13,970 bases of DNA. It comes from Brevundimonas sp. GTDB taxonomy: Bacteria; Pseudomonadota; Alphaproteobacteria; Caulobacterales; Caulobacteraceae. A model generated the notes under the pieces. The model saw only the letters and a program-made list of their open reading frames with translations, searched no databases and was not told the origin of the DNA. Of the stretch, positions 6,362 through 12,483 are shown piece after piece; within the stretch, counting starts at the first letter, position 1, and each line of letters begins with the position of its first letter. Location of the stretch: positions 1 to 13,970 of the forward strand of contig NZ_QFNM01000048.1 of NCBI RefSeq assembly GCF_003248455.1. Direction: 5' to 3'. The translations under genes and the position numbers were made by a program.

Positions 6362-7797
6362 AGGCGGCCTCTCCAATCGGCGATGCGCGCGCGGACCTGT
6401 TCCGGCGCGGTTCCGCCATAGCTCTGTCGGCTTTCGCAGGAAGCCTGGGCGGTCAGCACCTTGTAAACCGCTTCCGTGATCCCCGGCTCCAGTTTCTGCA
6501 TCTCGTCCAGCGGCAGTTGCGCCAGGTCTACGCCCAGCGCCTCCGCCCGCTTCACCGCCGCCCCGGTCACATGGTGCGCCTTGCGGAACGGCAGGTTCAG
6601 TTCACGCACCAGCCAGTCGGCCAGGTCGGTGGCGGTGGAGAAGCCCGCGCCGGCTGCGGCGGCCATCCGTTCAGTGTCAGGCTGCAGGGCCGAAACCATG
6701 GCCGTCATGGCGTTCAGCGCCAGGTCCAGGGCGTCGAACGCCTCGAACACCGGCGGCTTGTCCTCCTGCATGTCCTTGGAATAGGCCAGCGGCAGCCCCT
6801 TCATGACGGTGGACAGGGCCACCAGCGACCCCATGATCCGCCCGGTCTTGGCCCGCACCAGTTCGGCGGCGTCGGGGTTGCGCTTCTGCGGCATGATCGA
6901 AGAGCCGGTGGTCAGGTCGTCGGGCAGGGCGGCGAAACCGAACATCGGCGTCATCCACACTACGATCTCCTCGGCCAGGCGCGACAGATGGCCCGCCGTG
7001 ATCGAGGCGGCGGCCAGGCTTTCCAGCGCGAAGTCGCGGTCCGACACCGCGTCCAGGCTGTTGGCCATCGGCCGGTCGAATCCCAGTTCCGCCGCCGTCA
7101 TCCGGCGGTCGATGGGGAAGGGCGACCCCGCCAGGGCGGCGGCGCCCAGCGGGCTTTCGTTCATGCGCGCGCGGGCGTCGGCGAAGCGACCGGCGTCGCG
7201 GCCGAACATCTCGACATAGGCCATCAGATGGTGGCCCAGCGTCACCGGCTGGGCGGTCTGCAGATGGGTGAAGCCGGGCATCAGGTCGCCGGCGTGCTGT
7301 TCGGCGCGGTTCAGCAGGGCGGCCTGAAGCGTCTTCAACTGGGCGGCCGACCGGTCGCAGGCGTCGCGGACCCACAGGCGGAAATCCAGCGCGACCTGGT
7401 CGTTGCGGCTGCGCGCCGTATGCAGCCGCCCGGACGGCTCGCCGATCAGTTCGTTCAGCCGCGCCTCCACATTCATGTGGATGTCCTCGAACTGGTCGCG
7501 GAAGGGGAAGACGCCGTTTTCGATCTCGGCCTCGATGGCGTCCAGCCCGCCCAGGATGGCCTCGGCGTCCGCCGGCTGGATGATTCCTTGCTTGGCCAGC
7601 ATCCGGCAATGGGCGCGCGATCCGGCCAGGTCCTGGCGCCACAGACGCTGGTCCACGCCGATGGAGACGTTGATGGCCTGCATGATCTCGGCCGGGCGCG
7701 ACGAAAAGCGTCCGCCCCACATGTCTTGACCCGCCGGCTTCGCCGGCGCAGTCGAACCGGCGGATGGCATGGCGTCGGCAGGAACGGATTGGGTCAT
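6358..7797 (-). CDS. argH: Argininosuccinate lyase ArgH
   Basis: ArgH cleaves argininosuccinate to arginine and fumarate, the final step of arginine synthesis, as a cytoplasmic homotetramer. MWGGRF marks the conserved N-terminus. HTARSRNDQ, PGFTHLQTAQPV (catalytic His) and the superfamily signature GSSIMPQKRNPD (about residues 297-308, catalytic Ser loop) are all present. From the ATG at 7797 it has 479 residues, about 20 more than E. coli ArgH. The excess is a Pro/Ala-rich tail before MWGGRF. Alternative starts are ATG at 7770 and ATG at 7722, immediately before WGGRF. The tail uses codons rare in this genome (GTT, CCT, CCA, ACT, GGT), which favours 7722. A -10-like CCTAGAGC (7810-7803) five nt before 7797 favours the longer form. 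Its stop overlaps the lipoprotein start, so the two are coupled. Confidence 0.95.
   Translation of the reverse strand: MTQSVPADAMPSAGSTAPAKPAGQDMWGGRFSSRPAEIMQAINVSIGVDQRLWRQDLAGSRAHCRMLAKQGIIQPADAEAILGGLDAIEAEIENGVFPFRDQFEDIHMNVEARLNELIGEPSGRLHTARSRNDQVALDFRLWVRDACDRSAAQLKTLQAALLNRAEQHAGDLMPGFTHLQTAQPVTLGHHLMAYVEMFGRDAGRFADARARMNESPLGAAALAGSPFPIDRRMTAAELGFDRPMANSLDAVSDRDFALESLAAASITAGHLSRLAEEIVVWMTPMFGFAALPDDLTTGSSIMPQKRNPDAAELVRAKTGRIMGSLVALSTVMKGLPLAYSKDMQEDKPPVFEAFDALDLALNAMTAMVSALQPDTERMAAAAGAGFSTATDLADWLVRELNLPFRKAHHVTGAAVKRAEALGVDLAQLPLDEMQKLEPGITEAVYKVLTAQASCESRQSYGGTAPEQVRARIADWRGRL
7732..7748. repeat. 7-bp hairpin with 3-nt loop at the argH/tlpA junction
   Basis: CGCCGGC (7732-7738) and GCCGGCG (7742-7748) are perfect complements around TTC. 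The hairpin falls in the N-terminal tail of argH if the long form is real, or in the argH-tlpA intergenic region if argH starts at 7722. The sequence shows no function for it. Confidence 0.4.
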
Positions 7798-8467
7798 GAG
7801 CGGCTCTAGGAAGGCGATCTGGGCGGTGGTCGGCGCGGTCGTGGTGGTCAGCACCATCGCCGGCGCCGGCGGCATGGCGATGTCGCTATACGCCAATCAT
7901 CGCCAGAAGGCGCAAATGCAAGAGGCCGCAACCGCCGCCGCGACGCCGAAAAGCGACCTGGCGCGCTTCGCCGCCGGTCCGCTGGCCGCGCTTTCCACCC
8001 CGGCCCGGGCCGAAACGGCCCCCGAATACGCCTTCCGCGACCGCACAGGCACGGCCGTCCGCTTCTCGGCCTTTCGGGGCAAGGTGGTGGTCGTGAACCT
8101 GTGGGCCATGTGGTGCGCGCCGTGCAAGGCGGAAATGCCGACGCTCCAGGCGCTGGCGAAAGCCTATGCGGCGAACCCGGACCTGGTCGTCCTGCCGATC
8201 AATGTGGATGCGACGCCGGAAGCCGCGGCCGAGGCCAGGCGTTTCCTGGACGATCACGCCCCCCTGCCCTTCTACAGCGACATCCGCTTCCAGCTGCCGT
8301 TCGAATTCCCCGCCAAGGGCGCCATGCCGCAAACCATCGTCCTGGATCGCCAGGGCCGTATCCGCGCGGCCATGGCGGGCGAAGCGGACTGGTCCAGCCC
8401 CCAGGCCCGCGCCCTGATCGACGCCGTGCTGGCGGAAGGGCCGCAGCCGGCGGCGCCCCCCGCCTGA
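7796..8467 (+). CDS. TlpA/ResA-like membrane-anchored thiol:disulfide oxidoreductase
   Basis: This thioredoxin-like protein of the TlpA/ResA group reduces disulfides in the periplasm, typically for cytochrome c maturation or cytochrome oxidase copper-site assembly. It has 223 residues. A basic start (MSGSRK) is followed by a transmembrane anchor at about 7-30. An Ala-rich linker leads to the thioredoxin fold from about residue 75. The active site is WCAPC with Cys107 and Cys110, and the cis-proline loop is probably KGAMPQT. I chose the ATG at 7796 because it puts the basic residues directly before the anchor. An in-frame ATG at 7769 would add nine polar residues. The start overlaps the opposing argH ATG. 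It converges on a lipoprotein gene with a 7-bp gap. The specific partner protein is unknown. Confidence 0.9.
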   Translation: MSGSRKAIWAVVGAVVVVSTIAGAGGMAMSLYANHRQKAQMQEAATAAATPKSDLARFAAGPLAALSTPARAETAPEYAFRDRTGTAVRFSAFRGKVVVVNLWAMWCAPCKAEMPTLQALAKAYAANPDLVVLPINVDATPEAAAEARRFLDDHAPLPFYSDIRFQLPFEFPAKGAMPQTIVLDRQGRIRAAMAGEADWSSPQARALIDAVLAEGPQPAAPPA

Positions 8468-8474
8468 TCCGGCC

Positions 8475-8783
8475 TTAGTTACGGGCCGGGACGCGTTCGT
8501 CCGTGGCGGGATCGATCGCGCCCGGCTTGCCTTCGGCGGCGGCCTCGGCCTGTTCGCCTTCCAGCTTGTCGGCGACCTTGCCGGCGCCGGTCTCGACGGC
8601 CTGGGCCGCCTTCATCGCCCCGCCCTCGATCACCTCGCCGGCCTGCGACGCCACATCCGCCGTCTTGTCGGCGGCGGCCTCGGCATGGGCCTCGGTCTTT
8701 TCCTGCTCGGCCTGGGTGCAGGCGGCGGCGCCCAGCGTCAGGGCGGCGACGGCGGCCAGCAGGGCTTGGGTTCGGATCGTCAC
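8475..8783 (-). CDS. Ala/Glu-rich lipoprotein of unknown function
   Basis: I do not recognise the family. The 102-residue product starts at GTG (8783-8781) with a good GGAG 7 nt upstream. The longer in-frame extension is Arg-rich, lacks a ribosome binding site and would bury the signal peptide. The N-terminus TIRTQALLAAVAALTLGAAAC is a lipoprotein signal with lipidated Cys22. The mature part is low in complexity, dominated by Ala, Glu, Lys, Gly and Thr, and predicted helical (for example QAGEVIEGGAMKAAQAVETGAGKVADKLEGE), with heptad-like spacing. Such proteins often form amphipathic helices in the periplasm. It is convergent with the TlpA-like gene and divergent from the small membrane ORF at 8909. 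Confidence 0.8.
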   Translation of the reverse strand: MTIRTQALLAAVAALTLGAAACTQAEQEKTEAHAEAAADKTADVASQAGEVIEGGAMKAAQAVETGAGKVADKLEGEQAEAAAEGKPGAIDPATDERVPARN

Positions 8784-8908
8784 GGCGAAACTCCGGTCAA
8801 GGTTGGAAGATCGACGGGAAACGCAGCACAATGGCGCAGGTTGCCTCCTGGCCTCACGACGCCTTTCGGACATTGGGAACAGAAGCGCCCGGCCGCTGTT
8901 TCGCCTCC

Positions 8909-9055
8909 ATGGCGCGACGCACGACCAAACCCCGTGTCCTGAAAAGCAAACGCGGCGTGGTCCTGTTACTGCTCGCCTTGGCGATCATCTTCGCTCTGCT
9001 TTACTTCGGAGTCGGCGCGACAGCCTTCTTCAGGACCCAGCCGCCGCCGATGTGA
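8909..9055 (+). CDS. Possible 48-residue single-pass membrane protein
   Basis: A basic N-terminus (MARRTTKPRVLKSKRG) is followed by one strongly hydrophobic segment (about 17-39, VVLLLLALAIIFALLYFGVGATA) and a short tail FFRTQPPPM. The positive-inside pattern is that of a type II single-pass inner-membrane peptide. The reading frame extends to an ATG at 8831, but that extension lacks a recognisable start signal. No strong Shine-Dalgarno precedes 8909 either. Function unknown. The ordered basic-hydrophobic-short-tail pattern argues for a real gene, but the small size leaves doubt. Confidence 0.5.
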   Translation: MARRTTKPRVLKSKRGVVLLLLALAIIFALLYFGVGATAFFRTQPPPM

Positions 9056-9083
9056 TCCTTGGCTCTGCTGAATGCGGATGGGG

Positions 9084-9160
9084 TGGTGACTGGAGGCGGG
9101 ATCGAACCGCCGACCTGTGGGTTATGAATCCACCGCTCTAACCATCTGAGCTACCCAGTC
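9084..9160 (-). tRNA. tRNA with CAU anticodon, probably elongator tRNA-Met
   Basis: The 77-nt cloverleaf includes an encoded CCA. The acceptor arm GACTGGG/TCCAGTC has a G-U pair at 7:66. The D-arm is GCTC/GAGC, the T-arm GGCGG/CCGCC with loop TTCGATC, and the variable loop AGGTC. The anticodon CAU is at 9126-9124 in loop TTCATAA. The anticodon stem GTGGA/CCCAC has an A-C opposition at 31:39. It lacks the unpaired position 1:72 of initiator tRNA, so it is an elongator. A lysidine-modified tRNA-Ile2, which also carries CAU in the gene, cannot be excluded by eye. Confidence 0.92.
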
Positions 9161-9201
9161 CCGGGCGTCGCGGGGCCGGAGCCGGCCGCGAAAGAGGCGT
9201 G

Positions 9202-9230
9202 CCTATATCGCCGTCGGAGGCTGTGTTCAA
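9202..9230 (-). promoter_or_regulatory. Putative promoter of the CAU tRNA gene
   Basis: On the minus strand TTGAACA (9230-9224) and GATATAGG (9209-9202) are 14 nt apart, fitting the Caulobacter housekeeping pattern. They lie 41 nt upstream of the mature tRNA 5' end, leaving room for a short leader for RNase P to remove. This is the best promoter match in the window. Confidence 0.55.
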
Positions 9231-9345
9231 GTCATCTCGCGTCAGATCATGCGGCGATAGGGCGCACGACCGGGGCGCACGGGAACGGTAACGCTGGCCC
9301 TGCCGTTTTCGCTCGATAAGCCTCTCGCCTTTCGGAGCCTGCGCC

Positions 9346-10581
9346 ATGCGCCTGATCGTCGCCGCCGCCTCTACGTCCTTGCTCGTGCTCGCCGCCGCCT
9401 GCGGGGCGAACGGCGAAAGCGCCGAGACCACGTCCCAGAGCGGCGCGCCGCTGGAGACGCGGCCGGCCAGCAATCCCGACCAGCGGCCGGCCTTCCCCGG
9501 CCAGACCCGCGCGCCGGCGGTCAAGACCGAACAGGCCATGAGCCATACGGTCGTCGCCTCGGGCCTGGTCCATCCCTGGGGTCTGGCCGCCCTGCCGGAC
9601 GGCCGCTGGCTGGTGACGGAAAAGCCCGGCCGGATGCGCCTCGTCACCGCCCAGGGCCAGGTCGGCGAACCGATCCAGGGCCTGCCCGCCGTCGATGCGC
9701 GCGGCCAGGGGGGCCTGCTGGATGTGATCGTCAGCCCCGGCTTCGCCCAGGACCGGATGATCTACTGGAGCTATTCCGAACCGAGGGAGGGCGGCAACGC
9801 CACCTCGGTCGCGCGCGGGCGCCTGTCCGACGACGGGTCGCGGGTCGAGAACGTGCAGGTCGTGTTCCGCGCCCTGCCGGTCTATGACGGGGACAAGCAT
9901 TTCGGCTCGTCCCTGGCCTTCGCGCCGGATGGCAAGCTGTTCGTGACCCTGGGCGAACGCTCCGACAAGCCGATGCGGCCCCAGGCCCAGGACCTGGGCT
10001 CGCACATGGGCAAGACCATCCGCATCAACGCCGACGGCTCCGTCCCCTCCGACAATCCGTTCGTCGGCCGCGCCGGCGCCCGGCCCGAAATCTGGAGCCT
10101 GGGTCACCGCAACGTCCAGGGGATCGCCGTCCAGTCGGGAACGGGCGCGATCTGGACCGTCGAACACGGCACGCGCGGCGGCGACGAGGTCAATATCGAC
10201 AAGCCCGGACTGAACTACGGCTGGCCCGATGCGGCTTACGGCGTCGAGTACGCCGGCGGCCAGATCAACAGCGGCGCGACCCAGGCGCCAGGCACGGAAC
10301 AGCCTGTCTACTACTGGGATCCGGTGATCGCGCCGGGCGGGGCGACCTTCTACCAGGGCGCCATGTTCCCCGGCTGGAACGGAAATCTGCTGGTCGCGGG
10401 CCTGAAGGAAAAGCACATCGCCCGGCTGGTGATCGCGGACGACCGCGTCGTCGGCGAGGAGCGTCTGCTGACCGATCTGGGCGAGCGGGTCCGCGACGTG
10501 GCGGTGGCCGCCGACGGCGCCGTCTGGGCCGTCACCGACGAACAGGACGGCAAGCTGGTCAGGCTGGCGGCGACGCAGTAG
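9346..10581 (+). CDS. PQQ-dependent sugar dehydrogenase lipoprotein (soluble aldose dehydrogenase / GSDH family)
   Basis: This 411-residue enzyme belongs to the soluble glucose/aldose sugar dehydrogenase family (six-bladed beta-propeller; YliI/Asd group), which oxidises sugars with PQQ and calcium in the periplasm. MRLIVAAASTSLLVLAAAC is a lipoprotein signal with lipidated Cys19, followed by a Ser/Thr/Pro-rich linker up to about residue 62. Propeller motifs include HPWGLAALPDGRWLVTEKPG, DKHFGSSLAF with the likely catalytic His185, LGHRNVQG (PQQ-site Arg/Asn/Gln), EHGTRGGDEVN and LNYGWP. The family usually shows Arg-Leu after the His loop (GGRL/GSRL). Here it is GSSL. The start has GGAG 9 nt upstream. 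No PQQ synthesis genes are in the window. The true sugar substrate is unknown. Confidence 0.92.
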   Translation: MRLIVAAASTSLLVLAAACGANGESAETTSQSGAPLETRPASNPDQRPAFPGQTRAPAVKTEQAMSHTVVASGLVHPWGLAALPDGRWLVTEKPGRMRLVTAQGQVGEPIQGLPAVDARGQGGLLDVIVSPGFAQDRMIYWSYSEPREGGNATSVARGRLSDDGSRVENVQVVFRALPVYDGDKHFGSSLAFAPDGKLFVTLGERSDKPMRPQAQDLGSHMGKTIRINADGSVPSDNPFVGRAGARPEIWSLGHRNVQGIAVQSGTGAIWTVEHGTRGGDEVNIDKPGLNYGWPDAAYGVEYAGGQINSGATQAPGTEQPVYYWDPVIAPGGATFYQGAMFPGWNGNLLVAGLKEKHIARLVIADDRVVGEERLLTDLGERVRDVAVAADGAVWAVTDEQDGKLVRLAATQ

Positions 10582-10638
10582 ATTTCACCCTAGGGGGAAC
10601 GAGCCGGGGCGCGCGCGTCCCATAGGGAGCAATCGACC

Positions 10639-10863
10639 ATGCGTATCCTGATCCTCTCCACAGCCCTCGCCCTGCCGCTGCTTGCAGCCTGCGGCACGAC
10701 CGGCGGCGTCAATCGCTATCAGCAGGAGATGGACGCCCTGGAGGCCGCCTGCGCCCGCGACCAGGGCATCCTGGTCCCGACCGGCGTCCAGACCGGCCGG
10801 CCGCAGACCGAATACGCCTGCAAGATCACCGGCGGCGCGAGCCGCATTCCCCGCGCCGACTGA
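10639..10863 (+). CDS. Small cysteine-containing lipoprotein of unknown function
   Basis: This 74-residue product starts MRILILSTALALPLLAAC, a textbook lipoprotein signal with lipobox LAAC and Cys18. GGGAG lies about 10 nt before the ATG. The mature part has two more cysteines, in LEAACARDQ and YACKITGG, which could form a disulfide. Between them is a Gly/Thr/Pro/Gln-rich loop (ILVPTGVQTGRPQ). I know no function. It begins 57 bp after the PQQ dehydrogenase on the same strand and could be its operon partner. Confidence 0.83.
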   Translation: MRILILSTALALPLLAACGTTGGVNRYQQEMDALEAACARDQGILVPTGVQTGRPQTEYACKITGGASRIPRAD

Positions 10864-10977
10864 GCCCGGCGCCGATCCCGACGACGGGTCGGACGTGCGT
10901 CCGCCCGTCGCCCCTTCCTGTCCTTCCCGTCGTCGCGAACGCCGCCCATCCTGGCGAGAGATCACGCGGCTTATTAC

Positions 10978-10997
10978 TTGACGTTGACGTAAACGTA
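10978..10997. promoter_or_regulatory. MerR/LiuR-like palindromic operator upstream of the thiolase
   Basis: ACGTTGACGTAAACGT (10981-10996) is a 16-bp palindrome with one mismatched pair, preceded by TTG so that TTGACGT overlaps its left edge. It resembles the ACGTTTACGTAAACG-type sites described for LiuR, a MerR-family regulator of acyl-CoA and branched-chain amino acid catabolism in proteobacteria. Its place about 95 nt upstream of a thiolase/FadB pair fits. Regulator identity is inferred from remembered consensus. Confidence 0.5.
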
Positions 10998-11040
10998 GGG
11001 TTCTTGGCGTCCACGCTTGGAACCGTCCTCCCCTCAAGTC

Positions 11041-11061
11041 GCGCGACACCGCGTGTCGCGC
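11041..11061 (+). promoter_or_regulatory. Strong hairpin in the thiolase 5' leader
   Basis: GCGCGACAC (11041-11049) and GTGTCGCGC (11053-11061) pair perfectly around a CGC loop, giving a 9-bp, GC-rich stem ending 29 nt before the ATG. No U-tract follows, so it is not a standard intrinsic terminator. It may be an mRNA stabiliser or regulatory leader structure, or a DNA operator. Confidence 0.5.
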
Positions 11062-11090
11062 ATAGGGGACAAAAATGGAGACCCACTCCC

Positions 11091-12296
11091 ATGGCTGACG
11101 CCTATATCTACGACGCCGTCCGCACCCCGCGCGGCAAGGGCAAGAAGGACGGCTCGTTGCACGAGATCACCGGCCTCAGCCTGGCCACCCAGGTTCTTCA
11201 GGCGCTGCGCGACCGCAACGATCTGGACACCTCCAAGGTCGACGACGTCATCCTGGGCTGCGTGACCCCGGTGGGCGAACTGGGCGCCGACATCGCCCGC
11301 ACCGCCGTGCTGTCGGCCGGCTGGTCCCAGGACACCGCGGGCGTCCAGGTCAACCGCTTCTGCGCCTCCGGCCTGGAAGCGGTGAACATGGCCACGGCCA
11401 AGGTGAAGTCCGGCGAGGCCGACTTCGCCGTCGGCGGCGGCGTCGAGGTCATGAGCCGCGTGCCGATGGGTTCGGACATGGGCGCCTGGCCGACCGACCC
11501 GTCCTCGGCCTTCCCGACCTATTTCGTGCCGCAGGGTGTGTCGGCGGACATGATCGCCACCAAATACGGCTTCAGCCGCGACGACGTGGACGCCTATTCG
11601 GTCGAAAGCCACAAGCGCGCCGCCAAGGCCTGGGCCGAGGGCCGGTTCAACAATTCGGTGATCGCGGTCAAGGATCAGCTGGGCCTGACCATCCTGGACC
11701 ATGACGAGACGATTCGTCCGAACACGGACATGCAGGCCCTGGGCGGCCTGAATCCCTCTTTCGCCATGATGGGCGAGATGGCCTTCGACAGCGTGATCAA
11801 CCAGCGCTACCCCGAGGTGGAGCGCGTGAACCACGTGCACACGCCCGGCAATTCGTCGGGCATCGTCGATGGTTCGGCCGGCGTCCTGATCGGCTCGCTG
11901 GAAGCCGGCCAGGCCCTAGGCCTGAAGCCGCGCGCCAAGATCCTGGGCGGCGCCTCGATCGGCTCGGAGCCGTCGATCATGTTGACCGGCCCGGAATATG
12001 TGACCCGCAAACTGCTGAAGAAGCTGGGCATGACGCCCGACGACATCGACCTGTGGGAGCTGAACGAGGCCTTCGCCGCCGTCGTCCTGCGCTATATGCA
12101 GGCGCTCGACATCGACCACGCCAAGATGAACGTGAACGGCGGCGGCATCTCGATGGGCCACCCCCTGGGCGCCACCGGCGCCATGATCACCGGCATCGCC
12201 CTGGACGAGCTGGAACGCTCGAACAAGTCGACCGCCCTGATCACCCTGTGCATCGGCGGCGGCATGGGCACCGCCACGGTGATCGAGCGGATTTGA
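11091..12296 (+). CDS. fadA: Acetyl-CoA C-acyltransferase (3-ketoacyl-CoA thiolase, FadA type)
   Basis: This thiolase cleaves 3-ketoacyl-CoA with CoA to release acetyl-CoA, the last step of each beta-oxidation cycle, as a cytoplasmic enzyme usually complexed with FadB. It has 401 residues. The nucleophile is Cys91 in NRFCASGLEAV. The catalytic pair is His357 in SMGHPLGATG and Cys387 in LCIGGGMG, with NEAFA and NGGGI between. The ATG at 11091 is preceded by GGAG at 11 nt. Upstream in-frame codons exist but run through the leader hairpin and do not resemble thiolase sequence. A FadB/FadJ-type gene follows 187 bp later, which supports a degradative thiolase over the biosynthetic acetoacetyl-CoA type. 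The gene symbol rests on this context and could be fadI in other schemes. Confidence 0.94.
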   Translation: MADAYIYDAVRTPRGKGKKDGSLHEITGLSLATQVLQALRDRNDLDTSKVDDVILGCVTPVGELGADIARTAVLSAGWSQDTAGVQVNRFCASGLEAVNMATAKVKSGEADFAVGGGVEVMSRVPMGSDMGAWPTDPSSAFPTYFVPQGVSADMIATKYGFSRDDVDAYSVESHKRAAKAWAEGRFNNSVIAVKDQLGLTILDHDETIRPNTDMQALGGLNPSFAMMGEMAFDSVINQRYPEVERVNHVHTPGNSSGIVDGSAGVLIGSLEAGQALGLKPRAKILGGASIGSEPSIMLTGPEYVTRKLLKKLGMTPDDIDLWELNEAFAAVVLRYMQALDIDHAKMNVNGGGISMGHPLGATGAMITGIALDELERSNKSTALITLCIGGGMGTATVIERI

Positions 12297-12324
12297 TCGC
12301 GCGCCTGTCCTCCCTTTCACCGTC

Positions 12325-12347
12325 ACCCTAGGCCTTGTGCCTAGGGT
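12325..12347. repeat. REP-like palindrome, copy 1
   Basis: ACCCTAGGC (12325-12333), loop CTTGT and GCCTAGGGT (12339-12347) form a 9-bp perfect hairpin, flanked by CGTC on the left and CCAGA on the right. It is the inverted partner of the element at 12397-12419 and sits between the two fad genes. Confidence 0.75.
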
Positions 12348-12396
12348 CCAGACTCCCAGGCGGTGGAGTATGATCGGCAGGCGTTTGAGTTTCTGG

Positions 12397-12419
12397 ATCC
12401 TCGGCACAAGGCCGAGGAT
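12397..12419. repeat. REP-like palindrome, copy 2 (inverted relative to copy 1)
   Basis: ATCCTCGGC (12397-12405), loop ACAAG and GCCGAGGAT (12411-12419) form a 9-bp perfect hairpin. Its reverse complement aligns with copy 1 including the flanks CGTC and CCAGA. All four stem differences keep base pairing, making two compensatory pair changes. Such inverted pairs are the arrangement known as BIMEs in bacteria with REP elements. Confidence 0.75.
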
Positions 12420-12483
12420 GACGGGTTTCAAAAAGGGCGCGACCTGCGGACAGGCCGCCCGCTGAAAAAGGCAGGATCGCCAA

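Noticed and set aside
6362..6376. TTG start at 6376 for the small lipoprotein
   Set aside because: It would place the GGAGAGG ribosome binding site inside the gene and add MERPP before a perfect MKK signal peptide. The ATG at 6361 is better.
4893..6419. A 508-codon minus-strand frame overlapping lysA
   Set aside because: It is Arg/Gly/Pro-rich with no recognisable domain and is a frame shadow of lysA, whose motifs are complete in the other frame.
9247..10416. A 389-codon minus-strand frame opposite the PQQ dehydrogenase
   Set aside because: It is a shadow of a well-supported gene and has no domain, signal peptide or ribosome binding site.
10588..10595. CCCTAGGG palindrome after the PQQ dehydrogenase
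   Set aside because: An 8-bp palindrome without loop, repeat partner or T-run is too short to call a terminator or operator.
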